A DNA stretch of 43,029 bases from an uncultured Pseudomonadota bacterium (GCA_913060515.1 CAJXRZ010000049.1:1-43029); one strand, 5' to 3'; positions 1 to 8,100 are shown, numbered from the stretch's first letter. Notes: generated from the letters alone by a model not told the origin. A program made the numbers and translations.

Positions 1-50
1 TACGAGATTTCTGCCTGTCTCGTGGGCTCGGAGATGTGTATAAGAGACAG
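1..50. other. Nextera i7 sequencing adapter (non-genomic)
   Basis: The first 50 bases match the known Illumina Nextera P7 side in order. Positions 1-8 are the tail of the P7 primer (TACGAGAT). Positions 9-16 are an 8-base index (TTCTGCCT, the N703 index as I recall it). Positions 17-31 are GTCTCGTGGGCTCGG. Positions 32-50 are the transposon mosaic end AGATGTGTATAAGAGACAG. Genomic sequence starts at 51. Reading this stretch as protein yields the well-known artefact MYKRQ. Confidence 0.98.
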
Positions 51-788
51 TTGGTAGGGCGGGCAGCCGCGAAGGATGTTGTAGAGAATGGACCCCAAGC
101 TGTACACATCACTTGTGAAACCGACGCGGGCCCAGTCGCCACGGGCTTGCTCCGGGGGCATGAAGGCTGGGGTGCCCATCAGCTCACCGGCGCTGGTGGC
201 GGTGGCGGAGCCTTCCAGGATCTTGGAGCGTTCGGTGAGCACCGGCTCTGGAACAGCGCTCTCTCCGTCCAGGACCTTGGCCAGGCCCCAGTCCATGATC
301 AGCACTTCACCGAATCGCCCCAGCATGACGTTGCTGGGCTTTAGATCCCGGTGCACGACACTGCGGGAGTGGGCGTAGGCCACTGCCTCGCAGGTGCGTC
401 GAAAGGACTCGACCAGGCGTTTGAAGGTCCAGCCTTGGTCGGTGACCGCCCACTCCGTGGTGCTGGCTGCATGGAGCTGCTCCAAGACCTCGGCCAGGGT
501 CTGACCTTCCACCTCCTCCATGGTGAAGTAGGCGCGCCCGTCCGGCAGGCTGTTCAGCTCGTGGACCGAGACGATGCTGGGGTGCCGCAGCTGGGCGGTG
601 ATCTGGGCCTCTTCCACGAAGCGGGCGTACTCCGGGCTGCCCTCTACCAGGGGAGCGTGGGTGACCTTGGCCGCCACGCTGCGCTTGAGGTGGGTGTCCT
701 GGACTCGGTAGACCACGCCCATGCCGCCGCGACCAAGGGTCTCCAACAGGATGTACGGGCCCAGAGTCTCTGGGGGATGGGTGGACAT
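51..788 (-). CDS. Ser/Thr protein kinase, N-terminal 246 residues (3' end cut by adapter)
   Basis: Eukaryotic-type protein kinase catalytic domain, read from 788 down to the adapter junction at 51 with no stop. The ATG at 788 is preceded by GGAGAAGGC, a good ribosome site. Visible kinase parts are the Gly-rich loop LGRGGMGVVYR (about residues 18-28), the ATP lysine in VAAKV (K41), the catalytic loop VVHRDLKPSN (HRD at 146-148), a DWG in place of DFG (166-168), and the activation segment GTPAFMPPEQ. The DWG variant is common in bacterial PknB-like kinases. The last readable residues are CPPYQ within the large lobe, so the rest of the kinase and any C-terminal sensor or TPR domain are missing. 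The substrate is unknown. It is divergent from the gene at 948. Confidence 0.93.
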
Positions 789-947
789 GCCTTCTCCGAT
801 TGCGGACAGTCTACCGCCTTTGCGTGACGCGCTGCGTCATGAAGAGACGCAGAGTTTGGCCTCGTTGGCGCACAGAGGCCCTGGATGCGGGCTTGGAGGA
901 GTTGGCACGGCCCCTGCAATGAGTCTCCGTGAAACAGGAGTTCCCCA

Positions 948-1673
948 ATGTTCGTTCTCGCACTTCTTCTCAGCAACGCTTCCTTCGCCCAAGAGACCGC
1001 CCCTCAGGACGAGGGTGCTTCCCAGGATACGGACTCCGAGGACAGTGTTCTCGAGGGCACTTGGGGTGAGCCCGCTGAGGCTGCTCCTGCGCCGGCCCCG
1101 GTTGCCGCCGCTCCCGTCGCTGCTCCTCAGCCAGCGCCTCGTGCTGCTCCCGTAGCGGCTGCCCCGGCCGCTGTCCCAGACCTCGATTCTGACCTGGATG
1201 AGCTCGAGGAGCGGCCCATCTATGTCAGCGCACGCGGCGCCATAGCGGTGCCTGCAACCGGCTTGGGGCAGATCGCCGTCGGCGGCGTGGGTGTGGGTGT
1301 GGAGCTGGACAACGGCCACACCTTCGGAATGCGGGCCATCTACATGGACTCCCCGCCCCCGAACCCCATCTCCAACAACCGCGAGGTCGACTGGGCCTGG
1401 GGCCCGGTCCTAGACTACCAGTTCCACTTGGAGAACGAGCGGCGTCTCAACTTCTACCCCGCCTTGGCCCTGGGCTTTGTGTACTCCGCTGAGAAGGACA
1501 AGGAGAACGTGATTCTCCCCATCTTTGAGTTCGGCTTTGGTGCGCGCATGGTCAAGAAGACCAGCAACGGAGACCGCCTCTTCATTCAGCCCGAGCTGGG
1601 CTTTGTTCCCGGTGCAGTGGCTCCCTACACCTCCATCACCGTCGGCATGATGTTCGGCTCCAAGGACGACTGA
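948..1673 (+). CDS. Secreted/outer-membrane protein, paralogue 1 of a tandem pair
   Basis: This 241-residue protein starts with a clear signal peptide (MFVLALLLSNASFA, cleavage before QETAP). AGGAG lies 7 bases before the ATG. A low-complexity Ala/Pro segment (about residues 45-75) follows, then a domain from about residue 90 with alternating hydrophobic/polar strands typical of small outer-membrane beta-barrels (RGAIAVP, FGMRAIYM, WAWGPVLDYQF, LALGFVYS, IQPELGFVPGA). The same blocks recur in the next gene (RGAIAVP, GLRAVYM, WAWGPMVDFN, SAGFVYG, LAPELGLIP), so the two are paralogues. The stop and the next start overlap (TGATG), indicating co-translation. Function is not recognised; a beta-barrel of 8-10 strands is inferred from pattern only. 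Confidence 0.85.
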   Translation: MFVLALLLSNASFAQETAPQDEGASQDTDSEDSVLEGTWGEPAEAAPAPAPVAAAPVAAPQPAPRAAPVAAAPAAVPDLDSDLDELEERPIYVSARGAIAVPATGLGQIAVGGVGVGVELDNGHTFGMRAIYMDSPPPNPISNNREVDWAWGPVLDYQFHLENERRLNFYPALALGFVYSAEKDKENVILPIFEFGFGARMVKKTSNGDRLFIQPELGFVPGAVAPYTSITVGMMFGSKDD

Positions 1674-2239
1674 TGTTCTCCCTGCTCATCGGACTCGCCA
1701 ACGCTCAGAGCACCCCGCCTCCGGCCACGGAAGTACCCGCTCAAGAAGCCACGGTGGAAGACCCCCTCTATGTGATGACCCGAGGCGCCATCGCGGTGCC
1801 TTTCAGCGGCTCCGGTGACATTCCAGCGGCCAGCATTGGGCTGGGACTGGACATTGGAGACGGCCAGTCCATCGGCCTCCGCGCTGTGTACATGCACGAT
1901 GTACCTCCTGGCACGCGGGCCGGCCCGAATCCCCCTCCGTGGGCGTGGGGTCCGATGGTGGACTTCAACATGCGCCTTCAACCCCAGTCCACCCGCAGCG
2001 CCTTCCTGCACCTCAGCGCAGGCTTTGTCTATGGCACTCCGGAGGAGCAGGAGAACGTCGTAGTGCCTCTGGGCGAGGTGGGTTTCGGTCTTCAGTTCGA
2101 CCGCAAGCTGGATGAGAAGCGCACCCTGTTTCTGGCCCCAGAGCTGGGTCTGATTCCCTCCTTCTTGAACGCGGACGGTGACTTGATCAACATCGAGGCG
2201 CCCTACGGTGCAGTCTCCATCGGCGTGCGCATTAGGTGA
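1673..2239 (+). CDS. Secreted/outer-membrane protein, paralogue 2 of a tandem pair
   Basis: This 188-residue protein has a signal peptide MFSLLIGLANA, cleaved before QSTPPP. Its ATG overlaps the stop codon of the preceding gene by one base (TGATG), which suggests translational coupling. It shares the barrel-like blocks of the preceding gene (RGAIAVP, VYM, WAWGP, GFVYG, PELGLIP) but has a shorter Pro/Thr-rich spacer after the signal peptide. It ends with an aromatic-poor strand (GAVSIGVRIR). The two probably work as a pair in the outer membrane, but nothing in the sequence shows a ligand. The cobalamin riboswitch begins about 60 bases after the stop, so this pair is probably not part of the riboswitch-controlled unit. 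Confidence 0.84.
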   Translation: MFSLLIGLANAQSTPPPATEVPAQEATVEDPLYVMTRGAIAVPFSGSGDIPAASIGLGLDIGDGQSIGLRAVYMHDVPPGTRAGPNPPPWAWGPMVDFNMRLQPQSTRSAFLHLSAGFVYGTPEEQENVVVPLGEVGFGLQFDRKLDEKRTLFLAPELGLIPSFLNADGDLINIEAPYGAVSIGVRIR

Positions 2240-2299
2240 ATTGGATCTTGCGGATGCCGCTGCTGTGAGGTACTCCGCAGGTCCTCTTTGAAAATTTGT

Positions 2300-2475
2300 G
2301 ATGATGGGTGCCCAAGGTAGCTCTTGGGTGAAACGGGAAGCTGGTTTAAGTCCAGCACGGCCCCCGCCACTGTGACTGGGACCTGCCATTTGGCAGGACG
2401 GTCTCTGCAACGCCACTGGAGAAATCTGGGAAGGCGCAGGGATTGAACCGGAAGTCAGGAGACCGGCCCATCGTC
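2300..2475 (+). ncRNA. Cobalamin (adenosylcobalamin-type) riboswitch
   Basis: A full B12-riboswitch aptamer can be read. P1 is a 9-bp helix between 2300-2308 (GATGATGGG) and 2467-2475 (CCCATCGTC), with one G-U. The core includes GGGAAGCTGGTTTAAGTCCAG, then GCACGGCCCCCGCCACTGTGA (the B12 box, with GCCACTGT at 2366-2373), a P7-P9 arm, the GCCACTGGAGAAATCTGGGAAGG block, and the closing AAGTCAGGAGACCGGCC. It lies 5' of a TonB-dependent receptor, the classic location. By analogy with btuB riboswitches, B12 binding should repress the genes downstream. The expression platform lies in 2476-2583; I see no obvious intrinsic terminator there, so control of translation is more likely. Confidence 0.96.
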
Positions 2476-2583
2476 CAATCTTGCTTGAGCTGCGGGGTAG
2501 CAGATCAGCATCGGCCGTCCTTGTGTCACAGCCAGGCCATAGGACTGCTTCGGTGTCTGGTGCCCTGCGTGCATGCCGGACCC

Positions 2584-4689
2584 ATGACGCCCACCAACAA
2601 CAGAACCCGCCTCTCTCGCGCACCCCTTCGGGTGTGTGGCTTTGCCGTGGGCGCGTTGTGGTGTCTGCTGGCTCCGGTTGCCCAAGCGGAGGACGCACCG
2701 CCAGAGGACGCTCAGGACACCTCCGAGGACGGCGAGGCCGCCATGGTCGTTCGGGACAAGCGCCTGGCGGCACCCGATGCCCAGAACACCTCGGCCGCGG
2801 TCACCGTCATCGAGGTGGACGAGCGCATCCCGGCGAGCTGGGACGTGGGCGCAGCTGTGGACTCGGCCAGCGGCACGACGGTGACCCGCCTGGGCGGGCT
2901 CGGAGACTTCTCCGCCGTCTCCATTCGGGGCTCCTCCACCCGCCAGGTGCAGATCCACCTGGACGGCATCCCCCTGAACCCAGACGGCAGCAGCAGCGTC
3001 AACCTCTCCGAGCTGCCCCTGCAGGCCTTCGAGCGGGTCGAGGTCTATCGCGGCAACGCGCCTCCTCAGCTCGGCGCCGCCCCCATCGGCGGTGTGGTCA
3101 ACCTGGTCACCAGCCAGCGACCAGGCAGCGCCGTCTACGCAACCGGCGGCTCCTTCAACACCGCGCGGGTCGGCGGGAGCCTGAACCACACGGCTCTTGA
3201 GGGGAAGCTACGCACTTTGGTGCTGGTCGACGCCTTCCACACCCAGGGCGACTTTGACTTCTTCAACGACTCGGGCACCCGCTACAACCTGATCGACGAC
3301 TCGGTCCAAGAGCGCGTCAACAACGACACCGACCAGCTCAGCGCCCTGATGCGGGTCCAGGCCGACCTGGGGCCTTGGCAGCTCACCGTGATGGACACGG
3401 CCATGCAGCGGGAGGAGGGTCTGCCCGGCCACAGCGGAAACCGGGCCTTCGACGCGCGCCTGGAGGGCTTCAGGAACCTGGGGGCGGTGGAGCTGGAGCG
3501 CAGCCTGGAGCGGGGGCGTTTTCAGGCCCGGGCTTGGCACCAGCACCGCCGAGAGACCTTGCTGGATCTCGAAGGCGAGGTCGGAGCGGGCACACAGCAC
3601 CTGTCCACCGTGAGCCAACAGCTCGGCGTGCTTAGCAGCGCGAGCTGGGTGGCCTCGCCTGCGCTGGTGGGTTCCCTGACCGTCTGGGGACGCTGGGATC
3701 GTGGGCTGACGGAAGACTGGCTGGGAGATGAGGCTTTCCCTCTCCACAAGCGCGCCACCTACGGCGCGGCCCTCTCGGCAGACATCTGGCTGCTCCAGGA
3801 CCGCCTGCGCATCACCCCTGTCGTTCAGGGCGGTGTGCTCGACAACCGGGAGCTGGCACTGGAGGAGGTCGACACCGTCGCACCTGTTCCGCTTCAGCCT
3901 AGCTTCACCCCACGCATCGGCGCCTTGGTGGAGCTTCAGCCCAACCTGGTGTTCAAGGCCAACGCCGGTCGCTACTTCCGCCCGCCTGACTTTGCCGAGC
4001 TCTACGGCGACCGAGGCGCACTCCTGGGCAACGAGGGTCTGCGCCCTGAGCAAGGGTGGCAAGCCGATGTGGGTCTGCGCGCACGCAGCCCGGAGCACTG
4101 GTGGCTGCAAGGCAGCGTGGAGCTGGGGCACTTCTGGCAGTCCAGCACCGACCTGATCACCTGGATCCAGAACAGCCAGCGCACTCTGGTGGCTCAGAAC
4201 ATCGGACAGGCCTGGACCCAGGGCGTTGAGCTCAGTGCGCAGGCCGACGTGGCTGGCTGGGTGGACCTGCAGTGGAACCTGACGCGCATGGCGAGCGTGA
4301 ACCTGGTGCAGGACCCGGCCGTCGCCGACAACCAGCTCCCGCGGGTGCCGCTCTGGGAGATCTCAACCCAGAGCAGCGTGCACTGGGGTGAGCGGGTGCG
4401 AATCGGGCACCACTGGACCTACGTGGCCCAGAACTACTGGGACAGCACCAACTGGTACCTCACCCCGCCGCGCAGCCTGCACGGCGCCTTTGTGCGCACC
4501 CAACCCTTTGAGAAGGGACCCAGCCTCGAGGCCTCGGTGCTCAACCTGCAGAACCGTCAGGTCGAGTCCGTGCCGCGAAACGTCTTGGATCCCAAAGACC
4601 CTTCCTTGATCCTTCAACCGCTCACCGACTTTGTCGGATACCCTTTGCCTGGCCGCACCGTCTTGTTGACGTTGCGCTGGGAAGCTTGA
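2584..4689 (+). CDS. btuB: TonB-dependent outer-membrane receptor, probable cobalamin transporter BtuB
   Basis: This 701-residue protein is a TonB-dependent receptor. It starts at ATG 2584: the frame stays open upstream, but that part lies inside the riboswitch. A signal peptide (hydrophobic FAVGALWCLLAPVAQA) precedes an acidic segment and then the plug domain (VSIRGSSTRQVQIHLDGIPL, ERVEVYRGNAPPQLGAAPIGGVVNLVT). The remainder alternates strands and loops as a 22-strand barrel, with the conserved block FRPPDFAELYGDRGALLGN and a C-terminal aromatic-rich strand ending LLTLRWEA. It transports a scarce ligand across the outer membrane using TonB energy. The cobalamin assignment rests on the riboswitch directly upstream. 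A corrinoid other than B12 remains possible. Confidence 0.88.
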   Translation: MTPTNNRTRLSRAPLRVCGFAVGALWCLLAPVAQAEDAPPEDAQDTSEDGEAAMVVRDKRLAAPDAQNTSAAVTVIEVDERIPASWDVGAAVDSASGTTVTRLGGLGDFSAVSIRGSSTRQVQIHLDGIPLNPDGSSSVNLSELPLQAFERVEVYRGNAPPQLGAAPIGGVVNLVTSQRPGSAVYATGGSFNTARVGGSLNHTALEGKLRTLVLVDAFHTQGDFDFFNDSGTRYNLIDDSVQERVNNDTDQLSALMRVQADLGPWQLTVMDTAMQREEGLPGHSGNRAFDARLEGFRNLGAVELERSLERGRFQARAWHQHRRETLLDLEGEVGAGTQHLSTVSQQLGVLSSASWVASPALVGSLTVWGRWDRGLTEDWLGDEAFPLHKRATYGAALSADIWLLQDRLRITPVVQGGVLDNRELALEEVDTVAPVPLQPSFTPRIGALVELQPNLVFKANAGRYFRPPDFAELYGDRGALLGNEGLRPEQGWQADVGLRARSPEHWWLQGSVELGHFWQSSTDLITWIQNSQRTLVAQNIGQAWTQGVELSAQADVAGWVDLQWNLTRMASVNLVQDPAVADNQLPRVPLWEISTQSSVHWGERVRIGHHWTYVAQNYWDSTNWYLTPPRSLHGAFVRTQPFEKGPSLEASVLNLQNRQVESVPRNVLDPKDPSLILQPLTDFVGYPLPGRTVLLTLRWEA

Positions 4690-4705
4690 TTCTTAGGAGA
4701 CAACC

Positions 4706-5854
4706 ATGATTCTCTCGATGCTCGCTCTGCTCATCGGCTGCCCCCCATCCACCGACTTGGAGGACACCGCAGACACCTCGACCGAAGGGGATGCCGATAC
4801 CGACACAGACGCAGACACCGATGCCGATTCGGACGCCGATGCGGACTCGGACTCGGACTCGGATGCCGACGCAGACCCCCAGACCACGGGGCTGGCCACG
4901 ACCACCAACTACAGCGTTGGCGCCTTGACCAGCTTTGACTTGGGCAGCCGCACCGCCACCGACGTGGCCGACATCGCCAGCGACAGCGTCGTTATCGTGG
5001 AGGGGGACTACGCCATTCAGCTGGGCCGCTTTGGTGCGGACTACGTGCGCCTCTACACCCTGGGCGACTGGAACAACCCCTTGGAGTTCTCCCTGGCCGA
5101 GGGCGCCAACCCTCAGGACGCGCACTTCTGCGGGGACAACCTCTTCATCTCCCAGTACGGCGTCGACAAGATCGCCATCTACTCCAGCTCCGGAAACCCA
5201 GTCGGTTCCATCGACCTGAGCAGCTACTCGGACGCCGACGGTGCCCCAGAGGCTGCCGCCATGGTCAAGGACGGTGACCGCCTCTTCGTCGCACTGCAGA
5301 TGCTGAATACGGCGGACTTCAGCAGCGCCGGACCTGGCCAGATCCTGGAGATCGACTGCGCTGCACAGAGCATCACCCAAGACTGGGAAGTGGGTGTGAA
5401 CCCACGCATCCAGGCCCACCCGGAGGATCCCGAGCTGCTCTTCATTCGCACCGGCCTCTTTGGTAGCCCCGACGGCGGCTTGTCCATCCTCAATGTCGCC
5501 GATGGCAGCGAGGAGGACGTCGTGAGCGAGTCTGACCTGGGTGGCGACATCGCCGGGTTGGCCTTCGCCTCTACCGGTCGGGCGCTCCTGCACGTGCTGA
5601 CGCCCAGCTACGCCAGCCAGCTCTACTGTGTGGATGCCGGCGGCGAGGCCATGAACCAGCTCGGCGGCGACATGCCCTACACCTCGGGTCCTTGGATGAA
5701 TGACCGGGACGAGGCCTGGTTGGCCGTCGGCTACAACTATGGAACGGAGACCGAAGGCGGCGTGATGATCGTCGATGTGGACGCCTGCGAAGACGTGACC
5801 AGCGAAGGCTTCGTGCCCTCTACCCTGGGTGTCAGCAGCATCTCCTTCTACTGA
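4706..5854 (+). CDS. Acidic-tethered lipoprotein, probable beta-propeller (BtuG-like candidate)
   Basis: This 382-residue lipoprotein starts 16 bases after the btuB-like stop, with AGGAG before its ATG. The lipobox is LLIGC (Cys12). A strongly acidic Asp/Thr/Ser repeat tether (about residues 17-55) follows, then a domain of repeated four-stranded units (for example LFISQYGVDKIAIYSSSG, LEIDCAAQSITQDW, GGLSILNVADG, GGVMIVDVDAC) like YncE/NHL-type beta-propellers. In Bacteroides, the surface lipoprotein BtuG is a seven-bladed propeller that captures B12 and sits on BtuB. Position, length and fold class fit a similar role here, but sequence identity to BtuG is not established. The next gene starts inside its stop codon (TGATG). 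Confidence 0.85.
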   Translation: MILSMLALLIGCPPSTDLEDTADTSTEGDADTDTDADTDADSDADADSDSDSDADADPQTTGLATTTNYSVGALTSFDLGSRTATDVADIASDSVVIVEGDYAIQLGRFGADYVRLYTLGDWNNPLEFSLAEGANPQDAHFCGDNLFISQYGVDKIAIYSSSGNPVGSIDLSSYSDADGAPEAAAMVKDGDRLFVALQMLNTADFSSAGPGQILEIDCAAQSITQDWEVGVNPRIQAHPEDPELLFIRTGLFGSPDGGLSILNVADGSEEDVVSESDLGGDIAGLAFASTGRALLHVLTPSYASQLYCVDAGGEAMNQLGGDMPYTSGPWMNDRDEAWLAVGYNYGTETEGGVMIVDVDACEDVTSEGFVPSTLGVSSISFY

Positions 5855-6204
5855 TGCCGCTCGCTCTCCTCACGCTCGGACTCGCATTGGGCTGTGAGGC
5901 CCATCCCGAGGCGCCTGTCGTCTGCCTGGACATGTGCCAGGCGGCGGAGAGTCTCTATGGCCAATGCCTAGAAGACTGGGGCCTGGGCTGGCCCGATGCC
6001 GGTCATGAGAGTGGGGAGAGCTTTGTGGACTCCTGCACAACGTGGACCTGGGAGCTGCAGGTCTTGGAGGAGGAAGAGATCCAGGCGGGCCAAGATGTAG
6101 GCGGCCGAACGCAGGACTTCTGCGAGCAGCGATTCAACACCTTGTCCGCCACCGAGGCCACCTGTGCGGCCTACACCGACCAGGAGTGGGGCCACCTGCT
6201 GTAA
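5854..6204 (+). CDS. Small Cys-containing lipoprotein in the riboswitch operon
   Basis: This 116-residue lipoprotein has the lipobox GLALGC (Cys14). Its ATG overlaps the stop of the propeller gene by one base, so the two are co-translated. The mature part is acidic and helical in character, with cysteines in CLDMCQAAE, YGQCLEDW, DSCTTW, DFCEQRF and TCAAYTD. Eight Cys in all, one lipidated, could form disulfides in the periplasm or on the surface. No family is recognised. Its place after BtuB and a propeller lipoprotein suggests an accessory part of the corrinoid uptake system, inferred from context only. Confidence 0.8.
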   Translation: MPLALLTLGLALGCEAHPEAPVVCLDMCQAAESLYGQCLEDWGLGWPDAGHESGESFVDSCTTWTWELQVLEEEEIQAGQDVGGRTQDFCEQRFNTLSATEATCAAYTDQEWGHLL

Positions 6205-6245
6205 GGCAGGTGCCTGTGCACCGTTCCGCAGTGACTGGAGTCGGA

Positions 6246-6845
6246 ATGGGCAAGCTGTTGTTGTTGGTGTTGATGGGCTGCGGCTCCTCGGGTGTTTCGC
6301 CGCCCGCCAGGGCGACGGCACCTCCTCTGGATGCTGGTGCAGAGATGGCCAAGATCGCGGGGTCCTACCGCGCTGACTATCGGCTGGCAGCCTCGGCCAA
6401 GGCCCCTCCGGGCTTCTTTACCCTCTGCTTCATGCCCACCTCTGGAACGGATGTGCCCTTCCACGCCGTGGAGGGGCAGCCCAGTGAAGAGGAACTCCGC
6501 ATCACGGTGTACGTCAATGAGCCGGGCTGGGAGTCCTTCCACCAGGCTGGCAAGCGTCGCTTTCCAGTGGGATCGGTGCTCGTGAAGGAGAAGTTCGACG
6601 GAGGAATCGGCATCATGGAGAAGCTCCCGGCGGGCTGGCGCTATGGCTTTGTGGACGCCAATGGCGGAGTAGCAGTAGATCAGGCGGCCACGGGCCCCTG
6701 CGCGAGCTGCCATGAGCATGGGACGGTGCCCAAGAGCGTGAGCGAGGGCTCGCCGGTGGGCGTGGCCATCGGCCAGCCCAGGGACAGCGTCTTTCTGACC
6801 GCCACTGGGCTCGCAGGGAAGCCCGCTCCCGCGGACCCGCACTGA
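6246..6845 (+). CDS. Cytochrome P460-like c-type cytochrome lipoprotein
   Basis: This 199-residue protein starts at ATG 6246, preceded by GGAG. The lipobox is LVLMGC (Cys12). The region from about residue 40 to 140 resembles the cytochrome P460 domain: AELRITVYVNEPG-type strand, FPVGSVLVKEKF, GWRYGFVDANG. A single haem-binding motif CASCH follows at residues 152-156, near the C-terminus as in P460 proteins. Family members include hydroxylamine-oxidising P460 and many uncharacterised periplasmic cytochromes; the activity here is unknown. It lies 41 bases after the small lipoprotein on the same strand and could be the last gene of the riboswitch operon or an independent unit. It converges with the PLP enzyme. 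Confidence 0.82.
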   Translation: MGKLLLLVLMGCGSSGVSPPARATAPPLDAGAEMAKIAGSYRADYRLAASAKAPPGFFTLCFMPTSGTDVPFHAVEGQPSEEELRITVYVNEPGWESFHQAGKRRFPVGSVLVKEKFDGGIGIMEKLPAGWRYGFVDANGGVAVDQAATGPCASCHEHGTVPKSVSEGSPVGVAIGQPRDSVFLTATGLAGKPAPADPH

Positions 6846-6863
6846 ATTGGCTGGCCGCCTCTG

Positions 6864-8042
6864 CTACTTGGCAGCAGCCAGCTGAGGCCCTTCGATGGCT
6901 TGGCACAGGTCATTCCAGAGATCCTCGGGATCCTCCAGCCCAACCGAGACCCGAAGAAGACCGAGCTGGATGCCACCCTCGAGCAGGGCGGCATCTCCGA
7001 TGATGCGGTGGGTCAGGCCTGCAGGCTGCTGAATGAGTGTGTCGGTGCTCCCCAAGCTCACGGCCGGGGTCATCACCTTCACCGAGGCCATGATCTGGTC
7101 GGCGTGGTTCTGGCTGGCGACCTCGAAAGCCAGGATGGAGCCAGGGCCCTTCATCTGGGTACCGACCAATCCCTTTGGATCCTGTCCGGGCAGACCGGGG
7201 TAGCGCACGCCCAGCACCATGGGGTGGCTGGCCAGGCGCTCGGCGAGCACTTGTGCGTTCTCTTGCGCCTTGCGGACGCGAACGGGCAGGGTCTGCAGGC
7301 CCCGGTGCAGCAGGTAGCCGGCCAGTGGGTGCAGAACGGCACCTGTGATCACTCGGACTTGGCGCAGCTTGGCGGCGAACTCGCCACCGCAAGCCACCAC
7401 TCCGGCGAGCACGTCTCCGTGTCCTCCGAGGAACTTGGTCGCGCTGTGCACCACCATGGCGGCGCCCAGCTCAAGGGGACGCTGGAGCACGGGGGTCGCG
7501 AAGGTGGAGTCGACCACGACGGGAACGTCCCCGGCTTGGGCCACGATGTCCTTCAGGTCAACCAGCGCCAGCGTTGGATTGGCGGGGGTCTCGACCAACA
7601 CCAGGGAGGTCTCAGGACGGATGGCTGCTGCCACACCATCTGGCTGGACCCAGCTCACGTCCAGTCCCAAGAGACCGGCGCTCAGCAGATGGTCGGTGCC
7701 GCCGTAGAGCGGGCGCACCGCGACCACGTGTGCGCCGTCGCTGCGCATGGCCATGAAGATGGCGGTGATGGCTGCCATACCGCTGGCGAAGGCCACGGCG
7801 TCCGTCGCGCCTTCCAGAGCGGCCAGGCCCTGCTCGAAGCGCGCAACCGTTGGGTTGTGAAGGCGCGCGTAGACCGGGTTGGAGGCGCTGGCCTGACCCG
7901 AGGCCAAGGCCTCCAGAGCTTCGGTACCGGCAGCGCGGTCCGGCACAGGGTAGGTCGTGCTCAGATCCAAAGGAGGGGCGTGTACGCCCAACTCTCGAAG
8001 GTCGCCTCGGCCTGCGTGAACCGCCAGGGTGTCCCATGCCAT
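6864..8042 (-). CDS. PLP-dependent Cys/Met metabolism enzyme (methionine gamma-lyase / cystathionine gamma-synthase/lyase family)
   Basis: This 392-residue protein is a fold-type I PLP enzyme of the Cys/Met metabolism family. The start at 8042 is fixed by AAGGAG 8 bases upstream; an upstream in-frame ATG at 8093 is less likely. Visible motifs are NPVYARLHNPT (residues 56-65), the cofactor-stacking Tyr in RPLYGGTDH (Y114), the PLP-nitrogen Asp in VVVDSTFATP (D179) and the Schiff-base lysine in HSATKFLGGHGD (K203). It would act on methionine, homocysteine or cystathionine. The cysteine that follows LYG in classical methionine gamma-lyase is Gly here, so specificity is open. A divergent Lrp-type regulator supports a degradative lyase, as with mdeA/mdeR of Pseudomonas putida. 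Confidence 0.92.
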   Translation of the reverse strand: MAWDTLAVHAGRGDLRELGVHAPPLDLSTTYPVPDRAAGTEALEALASGQASASNPVYARLHNPTVARFEQGLAALEGATDAVAFASGMAAITAIFMAMRSDGAHVVAVRPLYGGTDHLLSAGLLGLDVSWVQPDGVAAAIRPETSLVLVETPANPTLALVDLKDIVAQAGDVPVVVDSTFATPVLQRPLELGAAMVVHSATKFLGGHGDVLAGVVACGGEFAAKLRQVRVITGAVLHPLAGYLLHRGLQTLPVRVRKAQENAQVLAERLASHPMVLGVRYPGLPGQDPKGLVGTQMKGPGSILAFEVASQNHADQIMASVKVMTPAVSLGSTDTLIQQPAGLTHRIIGDAALLEGGIQLGLLRVSVGLEDPEDLWNDLCQAIEGPQLAAAK

Positions 8043-8075
8043 ATCTAAGCTCCTTCGGAATTTGTTGATACTTAG

Positions 8076-8100
8076 AAGCATAGGTTTATGCACAATGCTT
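8076..8100. promoter_or_regulatory. Nested inverted repeats between divergent PLP enzyme and Lrp genes
   Basis: The short AT-richer gap between the divergent genes holds a 6-bp dyad, AAGCAT (8076-8081) with ATGCTT (8095-8100). Inside it is a second dyad, GCATA (8078-8082) with TATGC (8087-8091). This is a plausible operator for the adjacent Lrp/AsnC regulator. No promoter boxes could be assigned with confidence. Confidence 0.45.

Noticed and set aside
36-344. Plus-strand ORF beginning MYKRQ
   Set aside because: It starts inside the sequencing adapter; the opposite strand is a clear protein kinase.
2443-2583. N-terminal extension of the btuB-like ORF
   Set aside because: It would be coded inside the riboswitch aptamer; the signal peptide starts at 2584.
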